Below, one piece after another: positions 1 to 8,140 of a stretch of DNA of 64,000 bases. The notes beneath the pieces were generated by a model. That model searched no databases and was not told the DNA's origin. It saw nothing but the letters and a program-made list of their open reading frames with translations. Source of the stretch: QHXW01 sp035297145 (lineage in GTDB: Bacteria; Acidobacteriota; Terriglobia; Bryobacterales; Bryobacteraceae); the NCBI GenBank assembly GCA_035297145.1, contig DATGZN010000077.1, positions 209,139-273,138 of the forward strand, written 5' to 3'. Position 1 is the stretch's first letter. Each line of letters starts with the position of its first letter. Both the position numbers and the translations under genes were made by a program.

Positions 1-879
1 GTCGTGAGCTATGGGAGCTCGGTATTCGAGGGCATCCGCTGTTATGACACACCCTCGGGACCGGCGATTTTCCGGGTTCGCGAGCACATCCGCCGCATGC
101 TGGATTCGGCCAAGATCTATCGCATGGAAAATGTTGGATTCACGGCTGCCGCGCTGGAACAGGCCATGCTGGAGCTGGTGCGCGTGAACCATATGCGCTC
201 GTGCTATATCCGGCCCATCGTTTTGCGAGCGTACGGCGAGATGGGGGTTAACCCGCTCAAGAATCCGCTGGATGTCTATATTGCGTGCTGGGAGTGGGGC
301 AAGTATCTGGGCGAGGAAGCGCTGGCGGAAGGCGTGGACGTGTGCGTTTCGAGCTGGAACCGGATCGCACCCAATACCCTGCCCGCGCTGGCCAAGGCCG
401 GCGCCAACTACATGAACTCCCAGTTGATCAAGATGGAGGCGATCAGCAACGGGTACTCGGAAGGCATCGCGCTGGACGCGTCGGGCTACGTGAGCGAGGG
501 CTCCGGCGAAAACATCTTTGTGGTGCGCGACGGAAAGATCCTGACGCCGCCGTTGGGAGCGTCTGTGCTGCCGGGAATCACGCGCGATGCCGTGCTGCGG
601 CTGGCGCAGGATCTAGACATACCGGTAACGGAAAGCATTGTGCCGCGAGAGATGCTGTACATTGCCGACGAGGTTTTCTTTTCGGGGACGGCGGCCGAGA
701 TTACGCCCATCCGGTCGATTGACCGAATTCAGATCGGCAAGGGGCGGCGCGGGCCGGTGGCGGAGCGGTTACAGAAAGAGTTTTTCGCCATCGTGAATGG
801 AACCAAGCCAGACCGGCATGGATGGCTGTCGCCCGTGGCGAAACCGGAGTTGCAACCGAGTCTGGCGGGAAAGAAATAA
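1..879 (+). CDS. ilvE: Branched-chain amino acid aminotransferase, 5' end missing
   Basis: This PLP-dependent class IV aminotransferase interconverts leucine, isoleucine and valine with their 2-oxo acids using glutamate/2-oxoglutarate. The reading frame is open from base 1 and begins inside the conserved segment SYGSSVFEGIR, which normally lies about 30-40 residues into the protein, so the true start is upstream of the window. The PLP lysine is in ANYMNSQLIKMEA, and the cofactor/substrate motif EGSGENIF is intact. The C-terminus is complete and ends LAGKK. The GTG at base 4 is an internal valine, not a start. Family assignment is firm; D-amino-acid transaminase and ADC lyase share the fold but match the motifs less well. 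Confidence 0.95.
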   Translation, partial: VVSYGSSVFEGIRCYDTPSGPAIFRVREHIRRMLDSAKIYRMENVGFTAAALEQAMLELVRVNHMRSCYIRPIVLRAYGEMGVNPLKNPLDVYIACWEWGKYLGEEALAEGVDVCVSSWNRIAPNTLPALAKAGANYMNSQLIKMEAISNGYSEGIALDASGYVSEGSGENIFVVRDGKILTPPLGASVLPGITRDAVLRLAQDLDIPVTESIVPREMLYIADEVFFSGTAAEITPIRSIDRIQIGKGRRGPVAERLQKEFFAIVNGTKPDRHGWLSPVAKPELQPSLAGKK

Positions 880-1085
880 AAAACAGCGCAATCCGAGCCG
901 GCCACCTCCCCCGAGATTTACCGCCCGGACTGCGCTGATGAGGAACTCATTCTTTGTAGCGTGCGGCGAACCTGGACGCCAGAAAAATCTTAGCCGTTTG
1001 TCCGTTTTTCAACAGATTTATCGGTTAAATGGATGTTACATTTGCCGCCTTCCAGGTGTGGCAAACCTGTGAATAAAGCAAACAG
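880..1085. other. Intergenic region ilvE-nagA
   Basis: No gene, tRNA or clear terminator was recognised here. The last 80 bases are AT-rich compared with the flanks, which suits a promoter for nagA, but no good -35/-10 pair stands out. Confidence 0.4.
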
Positions 1086-2231
1086 ATGATTATTTGTTCA
1101 GGAATAGATGCGGTCAGCGGATCGGGAATTGAGATCCAGTGTGACGGAGAGGCCATCCGGGAGGTCTGGCCGGCGATGCATGCTCCGGCGAATTGGATCG
1201 CGCCGGGGTGGGTGGATATCCAGGTTAATGGCTTCGCCGGGGTGGATTATAACTCGCCGAATACTTCTCACGAAGAGATTGCGCGATCCGTGCAAGTGCT
1301 GTACTCGGCGGGTGTGACGCGGTTTTATCCTACCGTGATTACCGGCGGCCCGGATGACATGGTGGGCGCGTTGCGCAACCTGGCGCGCGCCAAAGATTCT
1401 TTACCCGAAGGCGCCGCCATGGATGGGTTTCACGTGGAAGGGCCGCACATTTCGCCGGACGACGGACCGCGCGGTGCGCATCCCAAGCGCTGGGTACGGC
1501 CACCGGATATCGATGAATTCTGCCGGTGGCAGGACGCGACCGGGGGCCGGATCCGTCTGGTGACCTTGGCGCCCGAGTGGCCGGGGGCGCCGCGATATAT
1601 CGAGGCCGTGACGTCACGGAACGTGGTGGTGAGCATCGGGCACACGAACGCCGAAGCGCGGCACATCGCCGACGCGGTGAGCGCGGGCGCGACGATGTCC
1701 ACGCACTTGGGAAACGGCGCGCACGCGGTAATGCGGCGGCATCCGAACTACATTTGGGAGCAGCTCGCGGAGGACCGGCTGCGGGCCAGTTTCATTGTGG
1801 ACGGCATTCACCTTCCGACTTCGTTTCTGAAGGTCGCGCTACGGGCGAAGGGTCTGGAGCGGGCGCTGCTGGTGACGGACGCGAGTTCGCCGGCGGGATG
1901 TAAGCCGGGAAGGTATCGCCTGGGCGAGCAGGATGTGGATTTGACGCCGGACAATCGCGTGGTGCTGGCGGGACAGGAACGCCTGGCCGGATCGGCGCTA
2001 CGCATGGATCGCGGCGTGGAGAATCTGATGCGGCTGGGGGAGCTGAGCCTCGCAGATGCCGTGCGCCTGGCGACGGTGAATGCAGCGCGCGCGGGACGAG
2101 TGCCTGGGCGCGAACGGGGCCTGGTCGATGGAGATCGCGCGGACTTCGTGCTGTTCGATTTCGACGAGGGAAACAAGGCGATCCAGGTGAAAGCCACTTA
2201 TGTGGGCGGCCGCAAAGTGTGGAGCGTATAA
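1086..2231 (+). CDS. nagA: N-acetylglucosamine-6-phosphate deacetylase
   Basis: This amidohydrolase removes acetate from GlcNAc-6-phosphate in amino-sugar and cell-wall recycling. At 381 residues it is of normal family length. Visible family motifs are WVDIQVNGFAG near residue 45 (the QxN form used by E. coli-type NagA rather than HxH), the metal-ligand glutamate in FHVEGPHIS, histidines in IGHTNAEA and STHLGNGAHAVMRR, and the catalytic aspartate in LVTDASSPAG. The start at ATG 1086 has no strong ribosome-binding site, but it gives a normal N-terminus. No nagB lies nearby, so the fate of glucosamine-6-phosphate cannot be read from this window. Confidence 0.93.
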   Translation: MIICSGIDAVSGSGIEIQCDGEAIREVWPAMHAPANWIAPGWVDIQVNGFAGVDYNSPNTSHEEIARSVQVLYSAGVTRFYPTVITGGPDDMVGALRNLARAKDSLPEGAAMDGFHVEGPHISPDDGPRGAHPKRWVRPPDIDEFCRWQDATGGRIRLVTLAPEWPGAPRYIEAVTSRNVVVSIGHTNAEARHIADAVSAGATMSTHLGNGAHAVMRRHPNYIWEQLAEDRLRASFIVDGIHLPTSFLKVALRAKGLERALLVTDASSPAGCKPGRYRLGEQDVDLTPDNRVVLAGQERLAGSALRMDRGVENLMRLGELSLADAVRLATVNAARAGRVPGRERGLVDGDRADFVLFDFDEGNKAIQVKATYVGGRKVWSV

Positions 2232-2243
2232 TAGCCGTGTTCC

Positions 2244-2405
2244 ATGGAGATTCCTGAACGGCCGGAATCGCAGAAAGAACCCGCGGCGCCGCGTGAAGAA
2301 CCGATGCTTTATTGCCCGGTTTGTTCGACACGCCTGACCTCACGCAAATGCAAGCTCATTTGTCAGACGTGCGGGTACTACATGAGCTGCGCGGATTACT
2401 ACTGA
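2244..2405 (+). CDS. 53-residue zinc-ribbon-like protein
   Basis: This small frame starts 12 bases after nagA. The first 20 residues are charged and proline-rich. They are followed by two CxxC knuckles, CPVC and CQTC, with extra cysteines in RKCKLI and YMSCADYY. The spacing suggests a treble-clef or zinc-ribbon fold, possibly nucleic-acid or protein binding. Composition is coding-like and the stop lies just before the DinB gene. I believe similar very short proteins occur in other acidobacteria, but that is recollection rather than a search result. Function unknown. Confidence 0.65.
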   Translation: MEIPERPESQKEPAAPREEPMLYCPVCSTRLTSRKCKLICQTCGYYMSCADYY

Positions 2406-2495
2406 TTTGGGCCGGGCGTGCCCGGCCCCTACCCTCATGGCGGTGGTCGAGCGTCGTGTTTGCGGCGGCGATCCGGAATCGGCGGGCGGGAGCAT

Positions 2496-2981
2496 ATGAG
2501 CAATCTGGCGGAAACATTGGAAAGATTCCGGCGTGGGCCGGAGCTGCTGGCGGTGACGCTGACTGGCGTGTATGGGGAGGAAGTCGACTTCACGACCGCT
2601 CCGGGAAAGTGGAGTATTCGCCAGCTCACGGCGCACCTGGCGGATACGGAACTGGTGGCGGCGCAACGGATGCGACAGGTGATTGCGGAGGATCAGCCTA
2701 AGCTGATGGCCTTCGACCAGGAAGCCTGGGCGCGGAACCTCGACTACGCGCGGCGGACGCCGAAGCAATCGTTGGAGACACTCCGGCGGCTCCGCACCGA
2801 GAACTATGAACTGCTGAAAGCGCTGCCGGCGACGGCTTTTGAGCGCACGGGTATGCACTCCGAGCGCGGTCCTGTGTCGCTCGCGCAACTGCTGACGATA
2901 TTCGCCGAACACGTGGAGAGCCACTCACGGCAGATGCAGGTCATTCGCGACGAGTACAAGAAGGCCAAGGGGAAGGAATGA
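2496..2981 (+). CDS. DinB-family protein
   Basis: This 161-residue protein belongs to the DinB/YfiT-like four-helix superfamily, which includes metal-dependent thiol transferases and damage-induced proteins of mostly unknown substrate. The pattern PGKWSIRQLTAHLADTE near residue 40 and the late helix IFAEHVESHSRQMQ supply the spaced histidines that usually bind the metal. I chose ATG 2496 because GGCGGGAG precedes it and the more upstream in-frame start adds an arginine/glycine-rich tail unlike the family. A decayed copy of its last 50 codons follows immediately. Confidence 0.85.
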   Translation: MSNLAETLERFRRGPELLAVTLTGVYGEEVDFTTAPGKWSIRQLTAHLADTELVAAQRMRQVIAEDQPKLMAFDQEAWARNLDYARRTPKQSLETLRRLRTENYELLKALPATAFERTGMHSERGPVSLAQLLTIFAEHVESHSRQMQVIRDEYKKAKGKE

Positions 2982-2984
2982 GAC

Positions 2985-3148
2985 GGCTGCGCTGGTGGGC
3001 GGAAGTACCAAGACGGCCTTCGAGCGTATGCGAGCGCGGCGCCATGAGCTTGCGGCAACTGGTGAATATCCATGCCGGGCACGCAGAAAGCCATGCGGCA
3101 GATGCAGAGATTCGCGACTATTCCAAGCGGTCAAGACGAAGAAATAAG
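2985..3148 (+). pseudogene. Decayed tail of a second DinB gene
   Basis: Directly after the DinB stop, three reading frames together spell a second DinB C-terminus: KTAFERM in one frame, RGAMSLRQLVNIHAGHAESH in the next, then MRQMQRFATIPSG in the third. These align with ATAFERTGM, RGPVSLAQLLTIFAEHVESH and SRQMQVIRDE of the intact gene. At least two frameshifts separate the pieces and the N-terminal two thirds are absent. It is best read as the remnant of a tandem duplicate. The open frame at 2978-3250 is only its longest piece. Confidence 0.6.
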
Positions 3149-3276
3149 GCGGCCGTTTTGGGTTGCTGCGTGTCTATGGGAGTGCTAATTGGCACTCTTT
3201 GGCGCAACATTTTTGCCGTGGAGCTTGACCGCGTGAGACTCTGGAGTTAGCATCTTTCCCGGAGGATGTAAATCTG

Positions 3277-3687
3277 ATGCAGAAATGGCTCCTTGCTTCG
3301 TTAACGCTCGGGTTGCTGGCCGGCCAGGCGTTTGCGGCTTGCGACGGCGAAGGACCCAGGAACGTGCTGTTCAATTGCGGCGGCGGGTGCACGATACACA
3401 GGGGTGTATGCACCGGCATCGGCGGAGTCCACTGCAATCCGACAGCTCTTAAGGTACTGTGCTGCAACGGTTCGTCTTATACCAGCGCGAACTCCTGTAT
3501 CCCGACCTCCGCTGAGCTCCAAAGGTTTCAACCGGACGGGGGGGTTCAGCCAAATCTTCTGGCGAACCAGAAGTCCACGCTGGTAGTCGGAACTTGTGGC
3601 GCGTACAACGGGCAATTTGAGCAGTGGCTGCAATCTCATCCCAGTGTGGTCAGCGCCCGAGCACAGCTTCCGCGCGCCGCGCAATGA
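3277..3687 (+). CDS. Secreted cysteine-rich protein, unknown function
   Basis: This 136-residue protein opens with a clear Sec signal peptide (MQKWLLASLTLGLLAGQAFA, cleavage after AFA). The mature part has about nine cysteines in its first 75 residues, including VLCC, and a simpler C-terminal third ending RAAQ. The cysteine content suggests a disulphide-bonded extracytoplasmic domain. GGAGG sits 10-14 bases before the ATG at 3277. I do not recognise the family. The next gene also encodes an exported protein, so the two may work together. Confidence 0.7.
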   Translation: MQKWLLASLTLGLLAGQAFAACDGEGPRNVLFNCGGGCTIHRGVCTGIGGVHCNPTALKVLCCNGSSYTSANSCIPTSAELQRFQPDGGVQPNLLANQKSTLVVGTCGAYNGQFEQWLQSHPSVVSARAQLPRAAQ

Positions 3688-3719
3688 TAAGTTTCCGCGG
3701 CATCGGGAAGTGAGCTGGC

Positions 3720-4688
3720 ATGTGGATAGTTCTTTCCCTGCTGCTGGGAGCCTCGGCTGCCGGCCGTAAAGCGCCCCCCTCGGCGCCCAAGGTCTTGCAG
3801 CCGTCAGTCAGCCGCAGTCTAACGGTTCCATCCTTTTCGTACTTCGGCGAAGGTCAATGCGATAAGGCGGGTAACTTGTATTTTCATTACGTCGGTGCGG
3901 GTGAGTTTCGGGTCATCCACGTAGTGGGTCTCTCTGCCGCCGGTACGGAGGGCACGAGCTTCAAACCGTCCGGCGCCCTCTCGGACCCTGACAAAGCAGG
4001 CTTTGAGAGCTTTTCGGTCACACCAGGGGGTGATGTGTACATTCTCGCGCGTACACGCACTGATAAAACCCAGATCTTCCAGTTCGGCCCAGACGGCATT
4101 ATGAACAACCCGACCACGCTAGAGATTCCGGACGGCGTGTTCGCGAACGATATCGCTGCCTATGACAACGGCGCCATTCTGTTTTCGGGTTACTATGAAA
4201 AGGCCGGCCCCGGCCACGCGGAGGGTGGTTCGTATGTGGCCGTGTTCGGGCCTTCCGGCAAGCTCATCAAGGAGGTCCCCGTCCCTCTGCCGAACGTGAA
4301 TCCTTCCGAACCAACGATCAACAATGGGGGCCAGACGCTTTCGGCGGACGGAAATGTGTATTTTGTTGGCCCCAACAAGGTCTTCGTCATCTCGCGGGTC
4401 GGTGAAGTAGTTCGAACCATCCCGTTCGAGAAACCCGACCCGAAATTGGTCGCCACCAAGATCTACACATCGCGCGAGCAGTTGGTGATTGTGGTCAACC
4501 GGATTGAGGACACTGGTGCCGTGCATCCGTCATACCTAGCTCTCAACGGCGCCACGGGGGAACGGTTGGGCTATTATGCAGCCCCCGACGAACCCGGCTT
4601 GACCGATGTATGTCTTTCGGCGGAGGGCCTAACGTTCATGCAGTTCGACAACGGGCGCACGAAACTTCTTACGGCACCTCTTAAATAG
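3720..4688 (+). CDS. Exported beta-propeller-like protein
   Basis: The product has 322 residues with a short hydrophobic start (MWIVLSLLLGASAAG) that fits a signal peptide. The rest is rich in repeating strand-turn segments with glycine/aspartate turns such as DPDKAGFESFSVTPGGDVYI and SADGNVYFVG. This resembles NHL/SMP30-type propellers found widely in acidobacterial exported proteins. No catalytic motif is evident. Function unknown; propeller fold is inference from the repeat rhythm. Confidence 0.7.
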   Translation: MWIVLSLLLGASAAGRKAPPSAPKVLQPSVSRSLTVPSFSYFGEGQCDKAGNLYFHYVGAGEFRVIHVVGLSAAGTEGTSFKPSGALSDPDKAGFESFSVTPGGDVYILARTRTDKTQIFQFGPDGIMNNPTTLEIPDGVFANDIAAYDNGAILFSGYYEKAGPGHAEGGSYVAVFGPSGKLIKEVPVPLPNVNPSEPTINNGGQTLSADGNVYFVGPNKVFVISRVGEVVRTIPFEKPDPKLVATKIYTSREQLVIVVNRIEDTGAVHPSYLALNGATGERLGYYAAPDEPGLTDVCLSAEGLTFMQFDNGRTKLLTAPLK

Positions 4689-4721
4689 CTAGTATCCTGA
4701 GTCTCGGGCTTCGCAAGACGT

Positions 4722-6002
4722 TCACTGCAGATCCTGCTTCACGATCCGCTCCGCGCCGAGGTACGGGCGTAGGGCTTCCGGAACGATTACACTACCGTCC
4801 TTCTGCTGATAGTTCTCGACGATCGCCACCCAGGTGCGGCCCGCCGCCAGTCCACTGCCGTTTAGCGTGTGCACGAAATCGGCCTTGCCCTTCGGGCCCT
4901 TGAAACGGATGCCCGCGCGGCGTGCCTGGAACGCCTCGAAATTGGAGCAGGACGAAATTTCCTTGTAGCCGTTCTGGCCGGGAAGCCAGACTTCAATGTC
5001 ATAGGTCTTGGCGGAAGAGAAACCCATGTCGCCGGTGGAGAGCACGACGGTGCGAAACGGCAAGCCCAGCCGCTTTAGGATGTCTTCGGCATCGGCAGTG
5101 AGCTTTTCGAGCTGGTCGTAGCTTTCCTCGGGGCGCGTGAATTTCACGAGTTCAACTTTTTGAAACTGGTGCTGGCGGATGATGCCGCGCACGTCGCGGC
5201 CGTAAGAGCCGGCCTCGCTGCGGAAACACGGCGTGTAGGCGCAGAGGCTGATGGGCAGACGATCGGGATCGAGAGTTTCGTCGCGATAGAGATTGGTGAC
5301 CGGCACCTCGGCGGTGGGAATCAGCCAAAGGTCATGTTTCTCACATTTGAACAGATCATCTCCGAATTTGGGCAAGTTGCCGGTGCCGAACAGGCTCGCC
5401 GAGTTGACCATGAACGGCGGCAGGACTTCGGTGTAGCCATGCTCGCGCGTGTGGACGTCGAGCATGAAGTTGATGAGTGCGCGCTCCAGCCGAGCGCCGA
5501 TGCCCCAATAGACTGCGAACCGGGCGCCAGTGATCTTGGCGGCGCGCTCGAGATCGAGAATGCCGAGCTCGGGACCAAGATCCCAGTGGGCTTTAGGCTC
5601 AAAATCGAACTGGCGCGGCTCTCCGCAGCGGCGGACTTCTACGTTGTCATCCGCGGTGTGGCCAACCGGAACGGACTCGTGCGGCAGATTCGGGATGCCG
5701 GCGAGCAGGTCGCGAAACTGGTCGTCGAGCATTTTGATCTGCTCGTCGAGGCCTGAGATGTGGGTGCCGAGTTCGCGCACTTGTCGCTGCCGCTCTGTGG
5801 TGTCTTTGCCCGCTTGCCGGTCCTTCTGAATACCAGCCGTGAGAGCATTCCTTTGCTCTTTGTACTGTTCAGCCGTTGTGATCACGGACCGGCGATCCCT
5901 ATCAAGATCGCGAAACTGGTCGAGACCCGCAATCGGCCCGCGCGTGGCCAAGCGTTCGGCGATCTTCTCAAAGTTTGACCGGAAAAATCCCAAATCGTGC
6001 AT
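4722..6002 (-). CDS. serS: Seryl-tRNA synthetase
   Basis: This class II synthetase charges tRNA-Ser (and tRNA-Sec) with serine in the cytoplasm. The 426 residues comprise the N-terminal coiled-coil tRNA-binding arm (about residues 30-105, rich in K/E/Q heptads) and the catalytic core. Motif 2 is seen as FRSEAGSYGRDVRGIIRQHQ and motif 3 as NGSGLAAGRTWVAIVENYQ, with the class-typical SSCSNFEAFQARR before it. Length and both ends are normal. It also supplies Ser-tRNA(Sec), the substrate for the SelA encoded at 18-19.5 kb. Confidence 0.97.
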   Translation of the reverse strand: MHDLGFFRSNFEKIAERLATRGPIAGLDQFRDLDRDRRSVITTAEQYKEQRNALTAGIQKDRQAGKDTTERQRQVRELGTHISGLDEQIKMLDDQFRDLLAGIPNLPHESVPVGHTADDNVEVRRCGEPRQFDFEPKAHWDLGPELGILDLERAAKITGARFAVYWGIGARLERALINFMLDVHTREHGYTEVLPPFMVNSASLFGTGNLPKFGDDLFKCEKHDLWLIPTAEVPVTNLYRDETLDPDRLPISLCAYTPCFRSEAGSYGRDVRGIIRQHQFQKVELVKFTRPEESYDQLEKLTADAEDILKRLGLPFRTVVLSTGDMGFSSAKTYDIEVWLPGQNGYKEISSCSNFEAFQARRAGIRFKGPKGKADFVHTLNGSGLAAGRTWVAIVENYQQKDGSVIVPEALRPYLGAERIVKQDLQ

Positions 6003-6072
6003 TTAGCCTATGCTAGCGCACGTAGACATAGCGGCAGCAGGAAGCGCGAACTCGCGGCGACGGCGAGACCGG

Positions 6073-6216
6073 CTATTCTTCTTCGTCGTCTTTGTCAACG
6101 GTGACGGGTTCGAGATCCTCGGCTTCGAAGACTTGGCGGCAATCCAGGCATTCAACATAATCCACGCCGTCGCGTCTGGCGATGATCTCGGTGCGGGTGT
6201 GCTCACAGGGCTGCAT
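6073..6216 (-). CDS. Small acidic CxxC protein, unknown function
   Basis: From ATG 6216 this is a 47-residue protein. It begins MQPCEHTRTEIIARRDGVDYV, then has ECLDCRQVFEAEDLEP and a very acidic tail ending DKDDEEE. The Cys-x-x-His...Cys-x-x-Cys arrangement suggests a single bound zinc. An in-frame ATG at 6288 would add 24 residues (MVGYVKIPLDKG...). I prefer the shorter form because the zinc-binding pattern then starts the protein, but the start is uncertain. It lies between serS and the divergent hemB. Confidence 0.55.
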   Translation of the reverse strand: MQPCEHTRTEIIARRDGVDYVECLDCRQVFEAEDLEPVTVDKDDEEE

Positions 6217-6347
6217 AAAGACCGATATGGGGTTTATTTTAATGATGGCGATGCCCTTGTCAAGGGGGATTTTCACGTAGCCCACCAATAGTTAGGTCTC
6301 GGGGGTATCCATTCGATAGGCAACCAATCAGGTTAAAATCCTAGCTA

Positions 6348-7319
6348 ATGCCCTTCCCTATCCATCGCATGCGAAGGTTGCGCAGGTCCGAGCCGATGCG
6401 CCGGCTGGTGCGCGAGACCCGGCTCGACCCGGCCCAATTCATTCTGCCGCTGTTTGTTTGTCCCGGCGAGCGGGTGCGGCGCGAGATCAGCGCCATGCCG
6501 GGAAACTATCAAATGTCGGTCGATGAGGTGGTGCGTGAGTGCGAGGAAGTTAAATCGCTTGGCATCGGCGGCGTGATTCTGTTCGGCCTTCCGGAGACCA
6601 AGGATGAAACCGCCTCGGGCGCGTATGCCGACGACGGTATCGTGCAACGCACGCTGCGGGCCATTAAGCAGGCGATTCCCGGCCTGCTGGTGCTGACCGA
6701 CGTCTGTAATTGCGAGTATACGAGCCACGGGCATTGCGGAAAGATCGTGAACGGTGACGTGGATAACGACGAGACATTGAAATGGCTGGCCGCCGCGGCG
6801 GTTTCGCATGCGCGCGCGGGAGCCGATATCGTTGCGCCTTCGGACATGATGGACGGCCGGGTGGGTGCGATCCGCATGGCACTCGACTCGGCAGGCTTTC
6901 CGAATACCCCCATTCTTTCCTACGCCGCAAAATTCGCATCCGTCTTCTACGGGCCGTTCCGCGAGGCGGCCGAATCGACGCCGCAGTTCGGCGATCGGCG
7001 CAGCTATCAAATGGATCCGGCCAACGGCCGCGAGGCCATGCGGGAGATTGAGCTGGACCTGGAAGAGGGCGCCGACATGATCATGGTCAAGCCCGCCATG
7101 CCGTATCTCGATCTGATCTGGCAGGCTCGCGAGCGATTTGACGTACCGCTTGGCGCGTACCAGGTGAGCGGTGAATATTCCATGATCATGGCCGCGGGGC
7201 GCAACGGCTGGATCGATTGCGAGCGCGCCATGATGGAGAGCCTGACGTCAATCCGCCGTGCCGGCGCCGATTTCGTCCTCACCTATTTCGCGAAGCCCGC
7301 CGCCCGGCTGCTGGCGTAA
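6348..7319 (+). CDS. hemB: Porphobilinogen synthase (delta-aminolevulinate dehydratase)
   Basis: HemB condenses two 5-aminolevulinate molecules to porphobilinogen in haem biosynthesis, a pathway in heavy demand given the many cytochromes encoded here. The 323 residues show the zinc-site signature CNCEYTSHGHCG near residue 125, so this is the Zn-dependent type. The two active-site lysines lie in SYAAKFASVFYGPF and in MIMVKPAMPYLD. The start ATG 6348 gives the usual N-terminus (MRRLRRSEPMRRLVRET within the first 25 residues). A possible -10 hexamer TAAAAT lies at 6334-6339. Confidence 0.97.
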   Translation: MPFPIHRMRRLRRSEPMRRLVRETRLDPAQFILPLFVCPGERVRREISAMPGNYQMSVDEVVRECEEVKSLGIGGVILFGLPETKDETASGAYADDGIVQRTLRAIKQAIPGLLVLTDVCNCEYTSHGHCGKIVNGDVDNDETLKWLAAAAVSHARAGADIVAPSDMMDGRVGAIRMALDSAGFPNTPILSYAAKFASVFYGPFREAAESTPQFGDRRSYQMDPANGREAMREIELDLEEGADMIMVKPAMPYLDLIWQARERFDVPLGAYQVSGEYSMIMAAGRNGWIDCERAMMESLTSIRRAGADFVLTYFAKPAARLLA

Positions 7320-7354
7320 ACCTGCGCCCTCCGCGCCTCAGTACAATATCCGGG

Positions 7355-8140
7355 ATGAGTTTGATGTCGGAAATCCGCGCCTTCCCGGTTCCCAAACGGT
7401 CAGTGGCCATCTGGTGGCTGGGCCAAACCGGCTACATCTTCAAAACGCCCGAAGGAACACTGTTGACCACAGATATGTACCTGACCAACAGTTGCGCCAT
7501 GGCCTACGCCCATTTGGGAGTGGATTTGAGCCGGCGCGTGCCGGTGCTGATTCCTCCCGAGGAGCTCGACGTAGACATTTACACCTGTACGCACAATCAC
7601 GGCGACCACACTGATCCCGAAACTATCCGCGGACTGCGCCACAAGGATACGACGCACTTTGTGGGGCCGCATCCCACGTGCGGCGTTTATCGCCAGGAAG
7701 GTATCGAAGCCAGCCGCATCGTTCCAGCCTGGCCGTCATGCGAACTGGAGATGCGCGACATTCACATCCGAGGCGCCTTCGCACTTCCCACCGATGACAC
7801 AGACCTGAACCACATGGGTTACATCTTCACGTTCGCGGGCGGCCCCAAAGTCTATGTCACCGGCGACACGGATTTCAATGAACTGCTCTTTTCGGCGGCG
7901 AAGTTCCAACCGGACGTCGTGATCACTTGCATTAACGGCGGTTTCAACAATCTTTCGCATTTTGAAGCGGCGCAGGTGGTGGCCAAGATCAAGCCCAAGG
8001 CGGCGATTCCCTGCCATTACGACATGTTCCCCGACAATGCCGTGGATCCGCGCCAGTTCCAAGCTTCGTTGAAGCTGTTTGCGCCGGAGACTGGCTACCA
8101 GGAACTAAAACACGGCGCACCGTTTGTGTTTTCGCTATGA
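7355..8140 (+). CDS. UlaG-like metallo-beta-lactamase-fold hydrolase
   Basis: This 261-residue protein belongs to the metallo-beta-lactamase superfamily. The metal-binding signature is HNHGDH around residue 83, followed by later ligands in VTGDTDF and IPCHYDMFPDN. The overall pattern matches L-ascorbate-6-phosphate lactonase (UlaG) and its many uncharacterised relatives. No ascorbate or sugar-acid genes are nearby, so the substrate is not known. I chose ATG 7355 because the longer frame reads back into hemB. The stop overlaps the next start as ATGA, implying translational coupling. Confidence 0.82.
   Translation: MSLMSEIRAFPVPKRSVAIWWLGQTGYIFKTPEGTLLTTDMYLTNSCAMAYAHLGVDLSRRVPVLIPPEELDVDIYTCTHNHGDHTDPETIRGLRHKDTTHFVGPHPTCGVYRQEGIEASRIVPAWPSCELEMRDIHIRGAFALPTDDTDLNHMGYIFTFAGGPKVYVTGDTDFNELLFSAAKFQPDVVITCINGGFNNLSHFEAAQVVAKIKPKAAIPCHYDMFPDNAVDPRQFQASLKLFAPETGYQELKHGAPFVFSL

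Noticed and set aside
880..1085. Possible tRNA or riboswitch before nagA
   Set aside because: No cloverleaf, CCA end or recognisable riboswitch core could be found.
5160..5756. 198-codon frame opposite serS
   Set aside because: It is antisense to conserved serS codons, has no family resemblance and arises from GC-rich codon bias.
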